A DNA stretch of 48,172 nt from Cytophagales bacterium Ga0077538 (GTDB taxonomy: Bacteria > Bacteroidota > Bacteroidia > Cytophagales > Cyclobacteriaceae), in assembly GCA_001464155.1 (NCBI GenBank), contig LNEN01000253.1, forward strand, positions 1-48,172, in the 5' to 3' direction. Shown here piece by piece: positions 8,785-17,968 of the stretch. How positions within the stretch are numbered: position 1 is the stretch's first letter; each line of letters starts with the position of its first letter. The notes below the pieces were generated by a model. That model searched no databases, was not told the DNA's origin, and was given only the letters and a program-made list of their open reading frames with translations. The position numbers and the translations under genes were made by a program.

Positions 8785-9734
8785 ATGTCATTGACAGCCG
8801 CATCTGAGATTCAACAAGAACACAAAGCCAAGATTAAGCAAGTATTGCAAGAAGTAGGCAAAGTGGTAGTAGGGCAGGAGTATATGGTGAACAGACTCTT
8901 GATTGGCCTCTTTACGAACGGTCACGTATTGTTAGAAGGTGTTCCGGGTTTGGCAAAAACCCTCACCATCAGTACACTGGCAAAAGTTTGCCGGCTGACT
9001 TGGTGGGAACCATGATCTACAATCAGCGCGAGGGAAAATTTGAAGTAAAGAAAGGCCCCATCTTCGCCAACATTATTCTGGCAGATGAGATTAACCGTTC
9101 TCCGGCAAAAGTGCAATCGGCACTTTTAGAGGCCATGCAGGAAAAGCAGGTAACGATTGGAGAAACAACTTTTAACCTTGATAAGCCTTTTCTGGTATTG
9201 GCTACGCAAAACCCGGTAGATCAGGAAGGAACGTATTCATTGCCCGAAGCACAGGTAGACCGTTTTATGATGAAGGTGTCGGTGGACTACCCAACTAAAG
9301 ATCAGGAACTGGAAGTGATGCGCAGAATTGCCAACATGCAATTTGATTTTACGGTGAATCCTGTGTTAACGAAGGAAGATATTTTCTCGGTGCGCAACCA
9401 GGTAAACCAGGTAAAGATGAGTGAATCCCTGGAGCGCTACATTATAGAGTTGGTGTTTGCTACTCGCAGACCGAAAGAGTACAAACTGGACGAGCAGGCA
9501 CAGTACATACAGTTTGGTGCTTCACCCCGCGCCAGCATCAACCTGAACCTGGCTGCCAAAGCGGTGGCGTACTTTGAGGGGCGCGACTATGTGTTGCCAG
9601 AGGATATTAAAGAGGTAGCCTTGGACGTGATGAACCACAGGATCATTCTAAACTATGAAGCAGAGGCCGATAATGTGAAGACGACCGATATCATTAAAGT
9701 CATCCTCAATAAAATTCCAATTACAAAATTTTAA
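8785..9734 (+). pseudogene. MoxR-family AAA ATPase, broken by a missing ~43-nt segment
   Basis: MoxR ATPases are cytosolic AAA+ chaperones that usually act on vWA-domain partners. The first frame (8785-9015) holds the N-terminus and Walker A GVPGLAKT (residues 52-59). The second (open from about 8988) resumes with [13 protein letters not shown] and has Walker B (IILADE), sensor 1 (LATQNP), the arginine-finger region and the lid (QFGASPRASINL). The expected link ending in RIQFTPDL is absent, and the reading frame changes there. The family alignment predicts about 15 residues; the spacing implies about 43 bases lost. The junction (8979-8992) is a perfect inverted repeat GGCAAA-AG-TTTGCC. No vWA partner gene is in view; a terminator follows. 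It may be real decay or a sequence error. Confidence 0.85.
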
Positions 9735-9735
9735 A

Positions 9736-9767
9736 AAAAGCCCTGGATTAAATTCAGGCTTTTGTCA
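9736..9767 (+). terminator. Terminator after the moxR gene
   Basis: AAAAGC(C)CTG pairs with CAGGCTTTT around an AT-rich loop (one bulged base), immediately after the moxR stop codon at 9734. Confidence 0.65.
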
Positions 9768-9905
9768 TTTTAACCCAATCCCATAACATTGAAGTAAAAG
9801 AGCTTTACGTGGTTTAACAATTTGGTAAAGAAGTCGTGTGCTACGAGTAACATTAGATACTCACCTTTGACGCGAAATAAAATTTCAAAACCAAAAAATT
9901 GAATC

Positions 9906-11366
9906 ATGAAAAAATTCTTATCAATGATTGCCATTGTTTCTGTGTTGGCATTCACATTGGCGTGTAATGACGATGAAACTACACCCGATGGTCCGAGCAT
10001 TACGGCACCGGAAGCAGCCGATGTGTTAGTGGGTGAATCTACAGACATTACTTTTAATGTTACCATTCCTGGCGGCTATAAGTCAACAGAAATTGTAGTA
10101 GAAGGTGGAACAGGCGTAGTGGCTAGCGAGCCTGCTGCAGGAGCAACTTCTGGCGATGTTGTGGTAACCTTTACTTCTGATGCTGTTGCCGGAGATGCCT
10201 CTATTGAAATCACAGTAACAGATAATAACAATAAAGTAAATACAGAAATCGCTTCTTTATCAAAAGGAAACCAGGTTACAGTTACTGCCAACATCACAAC
10301 CAACACTACTTGGAAGACAGGCCGTGTTTATGTGTTGGCTAGCAGAATTACCGTAGTAAGCGGTGTTACCTTGACCGTTGAGCCAGGCGTAATCATTAAA
10401 GGTCAGGCGGGTACAGGATCGAATGCAACGGCACTCCTTATTGCACGCGGTGGAAAAATCATGGCTGAAGGAACTGCTGCAGCACCCATCATTTTCACTA
10501 CTGTAGCAGATGAAATTGAACCAGGTATGATTAAGAGTCCTAATCTTGATCCTACGTTGAATGGTCTTTGGGGTGGTTTGATAGTATTGGGTAAGGCACC
10601 GATCTCTGCTTCGGCTAACGAAATTCAGATTGAAGGTATCCCTACATCAGATTCTAACGGTTTGTACGGTGGTTCTGATGCTGCAGATAACTCAGGTGTT
10701 ATCAAGTATGTTTCCATTCGCCATGGCGGTTCTTTAATTGGTTCTGGTAATGAGATCAATGGTTTAACCTTAGGCGGTGTAGGCTCTGGAACAGTTATTG
10801 AAAACATCGAGATTGTTGCAAACCAGGATGACGGTATTGAGTTTTTCGGAGGTACAGTTTCTGTAAAGAATGCCTTAGTATGGAACTCTTTCGATGATGC
10901 ACTGGATACGGATCAGGCATGGAATGGCACAGTAGACAATTTCATTATCGTTGCGCCTAACACGGGTAGTGGCTTTGAATTGGATGGTCCTGAGGGCACA
11001 TTAAAGCAGGGCGATCACATCTTCAAAAATGGAACAGTGTATGCAGGTGCGAACATTGCTGATCTGATTGATTTTGATGCGAACTCAAACGTTCAGATGA
11101 GTAACATCTACTTCTATGGTATTAGCAACGCAACTGCTGTAAAAGAGTATGCAGCGATGATCGCCTTTGCCGCATCAACTAGTAGCGTTGCCAGCTTCCA
11201 GTACACGCTGCCTGCAGACAAAGATGCAGCAGTAGTGTTTGCTGGTATCCCGGCTGACAAATTAACGTCTGTGGCACTTAATGCAAATACAGTAGGAGCT
11301 GATAAAACTAAGTTCACTTGGACATGGGCAAGCCAGTCAGGTGCACTAACTACAATCGGTCTCTAA
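9906..11366 (+). CDS. Surface lipoprotein with right-handed beta-helix-like repeats
   Basis: A 486-residue lipoprotein: signal peptide with lipobox LAC (Cys20), then an acidic tether NDDETTPDG. An Ig/cadherin-like region follows (about 35-120), then a long Gly/Asn/Val-rich stretch (about 125-400). That stretch contains GVTLTVEPGVIIKGQ, PIIFT, NGLWGGLIVLGKAP, GIEFFGGTVSVKNALVW and GFELDGPEG, a pattern typical of parallel beta-helix proteins with an outward-facing surface. Homologues are common in Bacteroidota next to TonB-dependent receptors, and one follows here at 11496. I infer that it works with that receptor as a surface binding or processing partner. The substrate is unknown. A strong terminator follows the gene. 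Confidence 0.75.
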   Translation: MKKFLSMIAIVSVLAFTLACNDDETTPDGPSITAPEAADVLVGESTDITFNVTIPGGYKSTEIVVEGGTGVVASEPAAGATSGDVVVTFTSDAVAGDASIEITVTDNNNKVNTEIASLSKGNQVTVTANITTNTTWKTGRVYVLASRITVVSGVTLTVEPGVIIKGQAGTGSNATALLIARGGKIMAEGTAAAPIIFTTVADEIEPGMIKSPNLDPTLNGLWGGLIVLGKAPISASANEIQIEGIPTSDSNGLYGGSDAADNSGVIKYVSIRHGGSLIGSGNEINGLTLGGVGSGTVIENIEIVANQDDGIEFFGGTVSVKNALVWNSFDDALDTDQAWNGTVDNFIIVAPNTGSGFELDGPEGTLKQGDHIFKNGTVYAGANIADLIDFDANSNVQMSNIYFYGISNATAVKEYAAMIAFAASTSSVASFQYTLPADKDAAVVFAGIPADKLTSVALNANTVGADKTKFTWTWASQSGALTTIGL

Positions 11367-11417
11367 TCGGGTTTAGCAGGTCGTTACCTGGATAACAATT
11401 AGATAACAATTTGATAA

Positions 11418-11457
11418 AAAGGCTCACCCTTTTAACAGGGTGAGCCTTTCTAATTTT
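11418..11457 (+). terminator. Strong terminator between lipoprotein and TonB receptor genes
   Basis: A perfect 12-bp stem AAAGGCTCACCC / GGGTGAGCCTTT (11418-11429 and 11438-11449) with an 8-base loop, followed by CTAATTTT. It would end or attenuate transcription from the lipoprotein gene before the receptor gene. Confidence 0.9.
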
Positions 11458-11458
11458 G
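11451..11458 (+). promoter_or_regulatory. Possible -7 element (TAATTTTG) for the TonB receptor gene
   Basis: TAATTTTG matches TAnnTTTG and lies right after the terminator stem, 38 bases before the receptor ATG at 11496. No clear -33 TTTG is visible at the usual distance. Confidence 0.4.
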
Positions 11459-11495
11459 CGCTGTGATTCATAACGACACCGAAAAACTAAAAAAC

Positions 11496-14387
11496 ATGAC
11501 AAAAAGTCTCAAAATCGCATTTTTCATCGCTTTTATAGGGCTTTTGCCTCTTGTGGCAGCAGGACAGAAAGGAACAATCAGAGGAACCGTGTTTGATGAA
11601 GGTACCGGTGAGCCACTTATTGGTGTTTCCGTTTTAGTAAAAGGAACTACCAACGGAGGTGTTACAGATTTTGATGGGAAATTTAACATTACCGTAATAC
11701 CCGGAACCTACGATGTGCAAGTGTCCTATATTTCGTACCAAACACTTGTCATCAGTGTTGTACAAGTAAAAGAAAATGATGTGACCCTTATTGATAATGT
11801 TCGCCTTAAGGAGGATATTCAAACGCTGGAGTCGGTGGTAGTAACAGCCGAAGCCATTCGAAATTCTGAGTCAGCCATTTTAAGTGTGAAGCGGAAATCA
11901 CCTAACCTAATGGATGGAATTTCCGCTGCTAAGTTTCGTCAAATCGGAGATTCGGATGCATCCGAAGCTGTGAAGCGTGTAACGGGTGTATCAGTAGAAG
12001 GAGGAAAGTATGTGTTCGTAAGAGGTTTGGGTGATCGCTATACAAAAACAACCCTAAACTCGGTAGATATTCCGGGTCTTGATCCTGATAGAAACAGTAT
12101 ACAGATTGATATTTTTCCGACAAATTTGATTGAGAACATGATGGTTCTCAAATCCTCGGTTGCCGAAATGCCAGCGGATTTTACGGGAGGTGTTGTGAAT
12201 ATTGAAACCAAGGATTTTCCGGAGGATAAAGTTTTTAATGTTTCGGCTAGCATTGGCTACAATCCAAACATGCACTTTAATAAAAACTTCTTTTCATACG
12301 AAGGAGGTAAAAAAGATTGGCTTGGCTTTGATGATGGCACTCGTGCATTGCCCGCAGAAGCAACGCAAGAACCTTTTCCGTCACCCACCAGTGCAGGTGT
12401 TAGCCCGCAAGAGGTTAATAGTTTCCTTAAAAAATTCAACAAAAACCTTGGAGCCACTACACAAACCAGTTTTATGGATTACAACCTGGGCATTTCAGCA
12501 GGTAATCAAAAGAACTTCGAAAATGGAAATAGCTTAGGTTATATTTTTTCTGCTACGTACAAAAGCTCAACGGTATTTTATGACGATGCTTTTTACGGTG
12601 AATACCAACGTTCTGCTTTTCCGGATGAGTATGAGATGATATACGCTACTACACAAACGGGAGCGATCTCTGAGAAAAATGTGCTCTTAGGAACATTGGC
12701 CGGGTTAGCATTTAAAACACATCAGTCTAAATACAAGCTAGCCGTCATGCATTTGCAAAACGGAGAAAAAAGGGCAGCTCAGTTTTTTATTGATGATAAT
12801 GGAAGTGCTGTGGGTAAGTCGGGTTACTTTGGCGCCTCTGATAACTTGGAATATAGCCAGCGTGGTGTAACCAACATCTTACTGAATGGCGAGCACTATG
12901 GTAAGGACCGCAGCTTTAGTGTGGATTGGAGAGTGTCTCCCACCATTTCAAAAATTGTAGAACCGGATATTCGTAAAACAGCTTTTACCTACACATCATC
13001 TGATACCGTTTTCAGCTCTGGTGCCGCAGGCAATCCTACACGTATATGGCGCTATTTGGACGAGGTAAATCTAGTTGCCAAAGTAGATGTGAAGAAAGAT
13101 TTTATGTTGATGGGGCAACCATCTGTATTGAAATTTGGAGCAAGTCAGACGTTAAAGGAACGTGACTTCCAAATTCTTTCCTATGATATGCAGTTTGCGG
13201 GCATTCAACCGGAGTTTAACGCAGATCCAGAAAATGTTTTACAGGACGATTACCTATTTCCAAACGGTCCAATCTATTACTCTTCTGCGAATCCGAATCC
13301 AAATCCTAACGCCTATAACTCAACAGTTAGTAACTCTGCATTGTACCTCTCTAATCAATTTCAGTTTTTCACAAAACTCAAGGCTATTGTTGGATTACGT
13401 GCTGAAAAATTTGTTCAGCGACACACAGGCCGTGATGCGATTTATGCCAATGGAGATGAAATAAATGGAAACAATTTGGAGAATGAAAAAGTATTGGATG
13501 CTTTTGATCTGTTTCCCTCCGCTAATTTCATTTATTCGTTAACGGATAACCAGAACCTGAGACTTTCGTACTCACGAACCATTGCTCGTCCGTCATTCAA
13601 AGAACTATCGTTTGCTCAAATTCTTGATCCTGTATCCAACCGTATTTTCAATGGTGGTTTGTTCAAGTATGCTGATTGGGATGGTAATCTTCAGGAAACA
13701 CGTATTGACAACTTCGATCTTCGCTGGGAGTTATTTATGAAGAAAGGTGAGCTATTGTCAGTCAGTACTTTCTACAAAACATTCGATAAGCCAATCGAAA
13801 TGGTACGAATTTCCGCAGCGCAAACCACCAATGAGTTTCAACCAAGAAACGTAGGCGATGGATCAATCATGGGTATTGAGCTTGAGTTCAGAAAGTCGTT
13901 AGACTTTGTGGCCATGCCGCTTCGCAATTTCTATTTCAGTGGTAACCTCACGTTTGTAAAGTCCGAAATTGAAATGACTGAACAAGAATACAATGCCAGA
14001 AAGAGTTATGAGAAGAACGGTGAGACCATCGCAAGAACACGCGAAATGGCAGGACAGGCTCCGCACATTATTAATGTTGGGTTATCTTACGAGAACAGCG
14101 AGCTGGGTTTTGATGGCGGATTATTCTACAATGTAAATGGTCCTACGCTTACAGTGGTCGGAGGTAGTTTGTTCCCTGATGTATATTCTGATCCTTTTAA
14201 CAGCTTAAACTTTAACGTGAATAAAACAGTTGGTAGGGCAAAGAAATCAACCTTCACATTTAATGTGTCGAACATTCTTAACGATGTGAGAGAGAACTTC
14301 TACACTTCGTTTAATGCAGAGAGACAATATTATAGCAGACTTAATCCGGGTACTTCTATAAGCATAGGATTTAAGTACAGCCTTTAA
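11496..14387 (+). CDS. TonB-dependent receptor with carboxypeptidase-like regulatory domain
   Basis: An outer-membrane receptor of about 963 residues. The ATG at 11496 is preferred over the upstream in-frame GTG (11463), because it gives a clean signal peptide MTKSLKIAFFIAFIGLL...AAGQ. Domains in order: carboxypeptidase-regulatory-like beta-sandwich (GTIRGTVFDEGTGEPLIGVS...), plug domain (EAVKRVTGVSVEGG, FVRGLGDRY, and FTGGVVNIETKDFP near its end) and a 22-strand type barrel ending in SIGFKYSL. It lacks a neighbouring SusD, so it is not a typical polysaccharide-utilisation pair; its nearest partner is the beta-helix lipoprotein upstream. It would import an unidentified ligand using TonB energy. 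Confidence 0.9.
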   Translation: MTKSLKIAFFIAFIGLLPLVAAGQKGTIRGTVFDEGTGEPLIGVSVLVKGTTNGGVTDFDGKFNITVIPGTYDVQVSYISYQTLVISVVQVKENDVTLIDNVRLKEDIQTLESVVVTAEAIRNSESAILSVKRKSPNLMDGISAAKFRQIGDSDASEAVKRVTGVSVEGGKYVFVRGLGDRYTKTTLNSVDIPGLDPDRNSIQIDIFPTNLIENMMVLKSSVAEMPADFTGGVVNIETKDFPEDKVFNVSASIGYNPNMHFNKNFFSYEGGKKDWLGFDDGTRALPAEATQEPFPSPTSAGVSPQEVNSFLKKFNKNLGATTQTSFMDYNLGISAGNQKNFENGNSLGYIFSATYKSSTVFYDDAFYGEYQRSAFPDEYEMIYATTQTGAISEKNVLLGTLAGLAFKTHQSKYKLAVMHLQNGEKRAAQFFIDDNGSAVGKSGYFGASDNLEYSQRGVTNILLNGEHYGKDRSFSVDWRVSPTISKIVEPDIRKTAFTYTSSDTVFSSGAAGNPTRIWRYLDEVNLVAKVDVKKDFMLMGQPSVLKFGASQTLKERDFQILSYDMQFAGIQPEFNADPENVLQDDYLFPNGPIYYSSANPNPNPNAYNSTVSNSALYLSNQFQFFTKLKAIVGLRAEKFVQRHTGRDAIYANGDEINGNNLENEKVLDAFDLFPSANFIYSLTDNQNLRLSYSRTIARPSFKELSFAQILDPVSNRIFNGGLFKYADWDGNLQETRIDNFDLRWELFMKKGELLSVSTFYKTFDKPIEMVRISAAQTTNEFQPRNVGDGSIMGIELEFRKSLDFVAMPLRNFYFSGNLTFVKSEIEMTEQEYNARKSYEKNGETIARTREMAGQAPHIINVGLSYENSELGFDGGLFYNVNGPTLTVVGGSLFPDVYSDPFNSLNFNVNKTVGRAKKSTFTFNVSNILNDVRENFYTSFNAERQYYSRLNPGTSISIGFKYSL

Positions 14388-14406
14388 ATCAAATTCGTAA
14401 GCGAAA

Positions 14407-14441
14407 GAAAAAGACCTGACATTGTTGGGTCTTTTTCATTT
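14407..14441. terminator. Bidirectional terminator between convergent genes
   Basis: A 10-bp stem GAAAAAGACC / GGTCTTTTTC (14407-14416 and 14428-14437) is flanked by A- and T-rich tracts. It lies between the ends of the TonB receptor gene (plus) and the coiled-coil protein gene (minus) and can serve both. Confidence 0.85.
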
Positions 14442-14444
14442 TAC

Positions 14445-15137
14445 TCAATCCACTTTTCGCTGTTTCTCTTTCTGAAACTCGAGTACCTTTTTAACTTTCT
14501 CCGACACCATCACCAAAGAATCTTTACTCTTTTTGTTTTCTTCTAATTTTAGAAAGAGCGTTACGGAATCAGCACGATTGCTTTGCAAGGCCTTTAACAG
14601 TTGCGTATGCTCATTTCTATTGTTATCTATTTTTTGAAGCAAGCTTTTATTCTCATTAATGGTGCGCTGTTGCTGTTTTTCAACGGCATCGAGTGCTTGT
14701 TGCGCCTCATCAATTTGACCTTGTATTTTGTCACGGTAAAAGTTAACACCGAAAGTCTTCACCAAGCCCTCCAATTGCGTAGAGATATTGGCAGAGTCAG
14801 GACTCCATTCTTTCAAGTTTACGCCCATCCATGCCTTCGCAGTGGAACCTGTTCCACTAACCACTGCATAGAGAGGTTTGGCATAGGGTTGTCCATTAAG
14901 AGTGGTTTCCATAACTACAATTAAGTCGTCCTGCTGTTTTGCCTTACCAAAGGTTTTCATGTATTTAAGTAAGGAAGCAGTTACTTCTGTCTTAGTAGCT
15001 TCCAGGCTGGTGGCATAACCAAAGGCCTTTTCTCCTTTTACGCGTTGGTCTGTTTTTGTGACTACCACTGTCTGTGCCCAGCTCATTGCGCTGGTGAAGA
15101 ATAAGCAAATAGATAAAAACTTTTTCAATGCTATCAT
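14445..15137 (-). CDS. Exported protein with C-terminal coiled coil, unknown function
   Basis: I do not recognise the family. With the start at ATG 15137 (MIALKKFLSICLFFTSAMSWAQ) the protein has a good signal peptide and about 230 residues; an in-frame start at 15158 adds seven polar residues. After the signal comes a compact alpha/beta-looking region (about 25-130) with VVVTKTDQRVKGEKAFGYATSL. The rest (about 140-230) is a charged, heptad-rich helix (IDEAQQALDAVEKQQQ... VKKVLEFQKEKQ) likely to form a coiled coil. It is divergently oriented to the TIGR01777 gene, whose start is 32 bases away, and ends at a shared terminator. Confidence 0.75.
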   Translation of the reverse strand: MIALKKFLSICLFFTSAMSWAQTVVVTKTDQRVKGEKAFGYATSLEATKTEVTASLLKYMKTFGKAKQQDDLIVVMETTLNGQPYAKPLYAVVSGTGSTAKAWMGVNLKEWSPDSANISTQLEGLVKTFGVNFYRDKIQGQIDEAQQALDAVEKQQQRTINENKSLLQKIDNNRNEHTQLLKALQSNRADSVTLFLKLEENKKSKDSLVMVSEKVKKVLEFQKEKQRKVD

Positions 15138-15169
15138 GTTACCTTTAGGAAAGTTCAAAGCTACTAAAG

Positions 15170-16084
15170 TTGAGTAAAAAAAATATTTTGATTACAGGCG
15201 CCTCTTGTCTAATCGGCAAGCGGCTTACGGAGCTGCTCTTGCAAAAAGGACACCAGGTTTCACATCTGGGCCGAAAGAAATCAGCGGGCCCAGTTCCATC
15301 CTATGTTTGGGATGTAAAAAACGGAACACTTGACATCAATGCCCTGAAAGGTATTGATACCATCATTCATCTGGCCGGAGCGGGCATTGCCGATAAACCC
15401 TGGACAAAAGAGCGTAAAAGGGAAATTCTGGAAAGTAGAACGCAGTCGACACAGCTCTTGCATAAGACCCTGCAACAAAACCCTCACAGTGTTCGGGCTT
15501 TCATTTCCGCCTCTGCGATTGGTTATTATGGCTTTGAGGCTAGCGATAAAACGTTCACCGAGAACAGTGAATCGGGGAATGATTTTCTAGCCAGCGTTAC
15601 ACGGCAGTGGGAAGAAGAAGTTGAAAAATTGAAAGCGCTTCCCCTGCGCATTGCTAAAATAAGAATCGGAATTGTGCTTAGTGAAGAGGGGGGTGCGTTG
15701 AAGCCGATGCTCTTACCCATTAAGTATTTTGTAGGATCGCCTTTGGGTTCAGGAAAGCAGTGGATGAGTTGGATTCACATCGATGATCTATGCTCCATGT
15801 TCGTTCATTTGATTGAGAATGAGAAACTTGATGGCGTGTATAATGCCACCAGTCAAACAGCCGCCACCAATGCAGAATTTACAAAAGCCATTGCCGCGGT
15901 GCTTAAACGACCCATATGGTTGCCGAAGGTTCCTGAGTTTGTGCTAAAAATTGTGCTGGGCGAAATGGCTTCGTTGATAACACAAGGTAGCAAAGTGTCC
16001 TCAGCCAAAATTCAAGAAAGCGGCTTCGTCTTTCAATACCCTACACTGCAGGGTGCACTGGAAAACCTGCTTGCGAAAAGGTAA
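15170..16084 (+). CDS. TIGR01777 family NAD(P)-binding epimerase/oxidoreductase (YfcH-like)
   Basis: A 304-residue member of the extended short-chain dehydrogenase group related to E. coli YfcH. Visible features are an N-terminal Rossmann beta-alpha-beta (NILITGASCLIG), HLAGAGIADKPW, SASAIGYYG with the active-site tyrosine region, PLGSGKQWMSWIHIDDL, and a C-terminal LGEMASLITQGSKVS segment. The dinucleotide-binding loop normally reads GxSGLIG; here residue 13 is Cys instead of Gly (codon TGT, 15206-15208), a single-base change. The start is TTG at 15170, supported by the MSKKNILITGAS beginning. The biological substrate of the family is unknown. Confidence 0.85.
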   Translation: MSKKNILITGASCLIGKRLTELLLQKGHQVSHLGRKKSAGPVPSYVWDVKNGTLDINALKGIDTIIHLAGAGIADKPWTKERKREILESRTQSTQLLHKTLQQNPHSVRAFISASAIGYYGFEASDKTFTENSESGNDFLASVTRQWEEEVEKLKALPLRIAKIRIGIVLSEEGGALKPMLLPIKYFVGSPLGSGKQWMSWIHIDDLCSMFVHLIENEKLDGVYNATSQTAATNAEFTKAIAAVLKRPIWLPKVPEFVLKIVLGEMASLITQGSKVSSAKIQESGFVFQYPTLQGALENLLAKR

Positions 16085-16143
16085 GCGACAACTTATTTTT
16101 CTTTGTCATCGTTTTACTACCTTGTTGTAGTTATTGATGCATT

Positions 16144-16902
16144 ATGTCAAAGAAGAAATCTAAAAAAGTTGATGAAACAATCTTAAAACAGGCGATTGAA
16201 GAGGAACACCGCATTCGCAAAGCGTTTGTAGATAAAGATTGGGCTGAGATTAAGAGCTCAGATTCCTGGGTAATTTTTAAAGTGATGAGTGAGTTTGTGG
16301 AGGGCTTTGAAAAGCTCGCTAAAATCGGACCGTGCGTCACTATTTTTGGTTCGGCACGAACAAAGCCCACTAATCCTTATTATAAAATGGCCGATGATAT
16401 TGCCTTTCAATTGGTGCAACATGGCTACGGGGTAATTACAGGTGGAGGCCCCGGTATTATGGAAGCGGGTAACCGCGGGGCGCATCGCGCAAAAGGCAAG
16501 TCGGTAGGCTTAAATATTTTTCTGCCTTTCGAGCAAAAAGGAAATATTTACATCGATCCGGATAAGCTCATTACGTTTGATTATTTCTTTGTGCGTAAAG
16601 TGATGTTCATGAAGTACTCTCAGGGTTTTATTGTGATGCCCGGAGGCTTTGGTACATTAGATGAATTAACAGAAGCCCTTACCCTTATTCAAACCAAAAA
16701 AATTGGACGCTTTCCAATCGTGTTAGTAGGGAAGGATTATTGGAAGGGCTTTGTGGATTGGGTGACGAAAGTGTTAATTGGCAAAGAGAAAAATGCCAAT
16801 GTGGAGGACCTTGACTTATTTGCGTTGGTTGATACACCCGAAGAAGCAGTGAAAGTAATTGACGATTTTTATTCAAAGTATCTATTATCACCCAATTTTT
16901 AA
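16144..16902 (+). CDS. LOG family protein (lysine decarboxylase-like nucleotide-ribose hydrolase)
   Basis: A 252-residue Rossmann-like protein of the LOG family, which includes cytokinin-riboside-phosphate phosphoribohydrolases and AMP/pyrimidine nucleosidases once annotated as lysine decarboxylases. The signature PGGFGTLDE is at about 166-174, and the upstream GGGPGIMEAGNRGAH motif (about 100-114) supplies the other active-site residues. The FDYFFVRKVMF segment is typical of the longer bacterial subgroup. It would cleave the N-glycosidic bond of a nucleoside monophosphate in the cytosol. A short hairpin overlaps the stop codon. Confidence 0.85.
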   Translation: MSKKKSKKVDETILKQAIEEEHRIRKAFVDKDWAEIKSSDSWVIFKVMSEFVEGFEKLAKIGPCVTIFGSARTKPTNPYYKMADDIAFQLVQHGYGVITGGGPGIMEAGNRGAHRAKGKSVGLNIFLPFEQKGNIYIDPDKLITFDYFFVRKVMFMKYSQGFIVMPGGFGTLDELTEALTLIQTKKIGRFPIVLVGKDYWKGFVDWVTKVLIGKEKNANVEDLDLFALVDTPEEAVKVIDDFYSKYLLSPNF

Positions 16903-16908
16903 TTGGGT
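16890..16908 (+). terminator. Weak hairpin at the LOG gene stop codon
   Basis: ACCCAATT pairs with AATTGGGT (8 bp, 3-base loop) and is followed by TCTTGTG. The stem includes the stop codon; the T-tract is poor, so termination is uncertain. Confidence 0.45.
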
Positions 16909-16942
16909 TCTTGTGTCAGAATCGTAAGCGTGTGAATGTACT

Positions 16943-17875
16943 ATGAAGGATGCTGCCACTTTTATTTCAATAGCCACCTTTGTGTTGGTGATCGGTTATA
17001 TCTCCTTCCGCGAAGAGAGGCGCGACCTGGACCGTCAACGTATTTCGGATGACACCGTGCTTCCTGTTCAGGAAATTCCGGCTACAGGTTTTGTGGCGAA
17101 ACCTTTTCGCATTCCAACAGAAATGAGTTTTGCTGGAGAGCCTGTTCCCTTGCACATTAATGATGTGCGTGAACGGCTCGATCGTGAACTTCAAATTAAT
17201 AGTTATTTACACAGTAGTACACTCTTCATTATTAAAAGAGCCAACCGCTGGCTGCCAGAGTTCGAGAAGATTTTGAAAGAAAATGGTATACCAGAAGATT
17301 TCAAATATTTGCCCTTAATTGAAAGTGCTTTACTAAATCAGGTTTCCCCTAAGGAAGCCGTTGGTTTTTGGCAGATTATTAAGAGTGCTGGAAAGATGTA
17401 TGATCTGGAAATCACGAAGGAAGTAGACGAACGGTACGATCCCATCAAATCTACTCAGGCTGCTTGTAAATATTTGAAAGATGCGCATCGTAAATTTGGC
17501 AGCTGGACCCTTGCCGCAGCTTCCTATAATCGGGGTACGACGGGCATGCAAAAAGCACTCGATAATCAGAAGGTGGATTCCTACTACGATCTTTTTTTGA
17601 ACGATGAAACCTCGCGCTACATTTTTAGAATGTTGGCGATGAAAGAGATTTTGGAGAATCCATTGAAGTATGGATTTGTGTTGTCGGAGGAAGAACTCTA
17701 TAAGCCGGAAGCCGTGCGACACATTGAAGTAAAAGAAAGCATAAAGAGTTTGGTTGATTTTTCCCTGGCTCAAGGCACTAACTATAAAACCCTCAAGCGA
17801 CTTAACCCCTGGTTAAGGGATGAAGAATTAACCGTAAAAAAAGGCAAGACATATCTCATTGCCCTACCCGCCTAG
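16943..17875 (+). CDS. Membrane-anchored lytic murein transglycosylase (SLT domain)
   Basis: A 310-residue protein with an N-terminal membrane anchor (about 6-21) and a soluble-lytic-transglycosylase domain. The catalytic glutamate is E127 in LPLIESALLNQVSP; AVGFWQI and the AAASYNRGTTGM motif complete the lysozyme-like fold, as in MltD-type enzymes. It would cut the glycan strands of peptidoglycan in the periplasm, forming anhydro-muropeptides. The C-terminal 50 residues (GTNYKTLKRLNPWLRDEELTV...) resemble a single LysM-type cell-wall-binding module. It follows the LOG gene by 40 bases. Confidence 0.85.
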   Translation: MKDAATFISIATFVLVIGYISFREERRDLDRQRISDDTVLPVQEIPATGFVAKPFRIPTEMSFAGEPVPLHINDVRERLDRELQINSYLHSSTLFIIKRANRWLPEFEKILKENGIPEDFKYLPLIESALLNQVSPKEAVGFWQIIKSAGKMYDLEITKEVDERYDPIKSTQAACKYLKDAHRKFGSWTLAAASYNRGTTGMQKALDNQKVDSYYDLFLNDETSRYIFRMLAMKEILENPLKYGFVLSEEELYKPEAVRHIEVKESIKSLVDFSLAQGTNYKTLKRLNPWLRDEELTVKKGKTYLIALPA

Positions 17876-17968
17876 GTTCCTTCTCTGTTTAAAAACGAAT
17901 AGTACCCTTTGTCACCTGTGCGATGATTCCTGCAGGCAGAATCGTTTATATTTAGGAAATTTTAGCTT

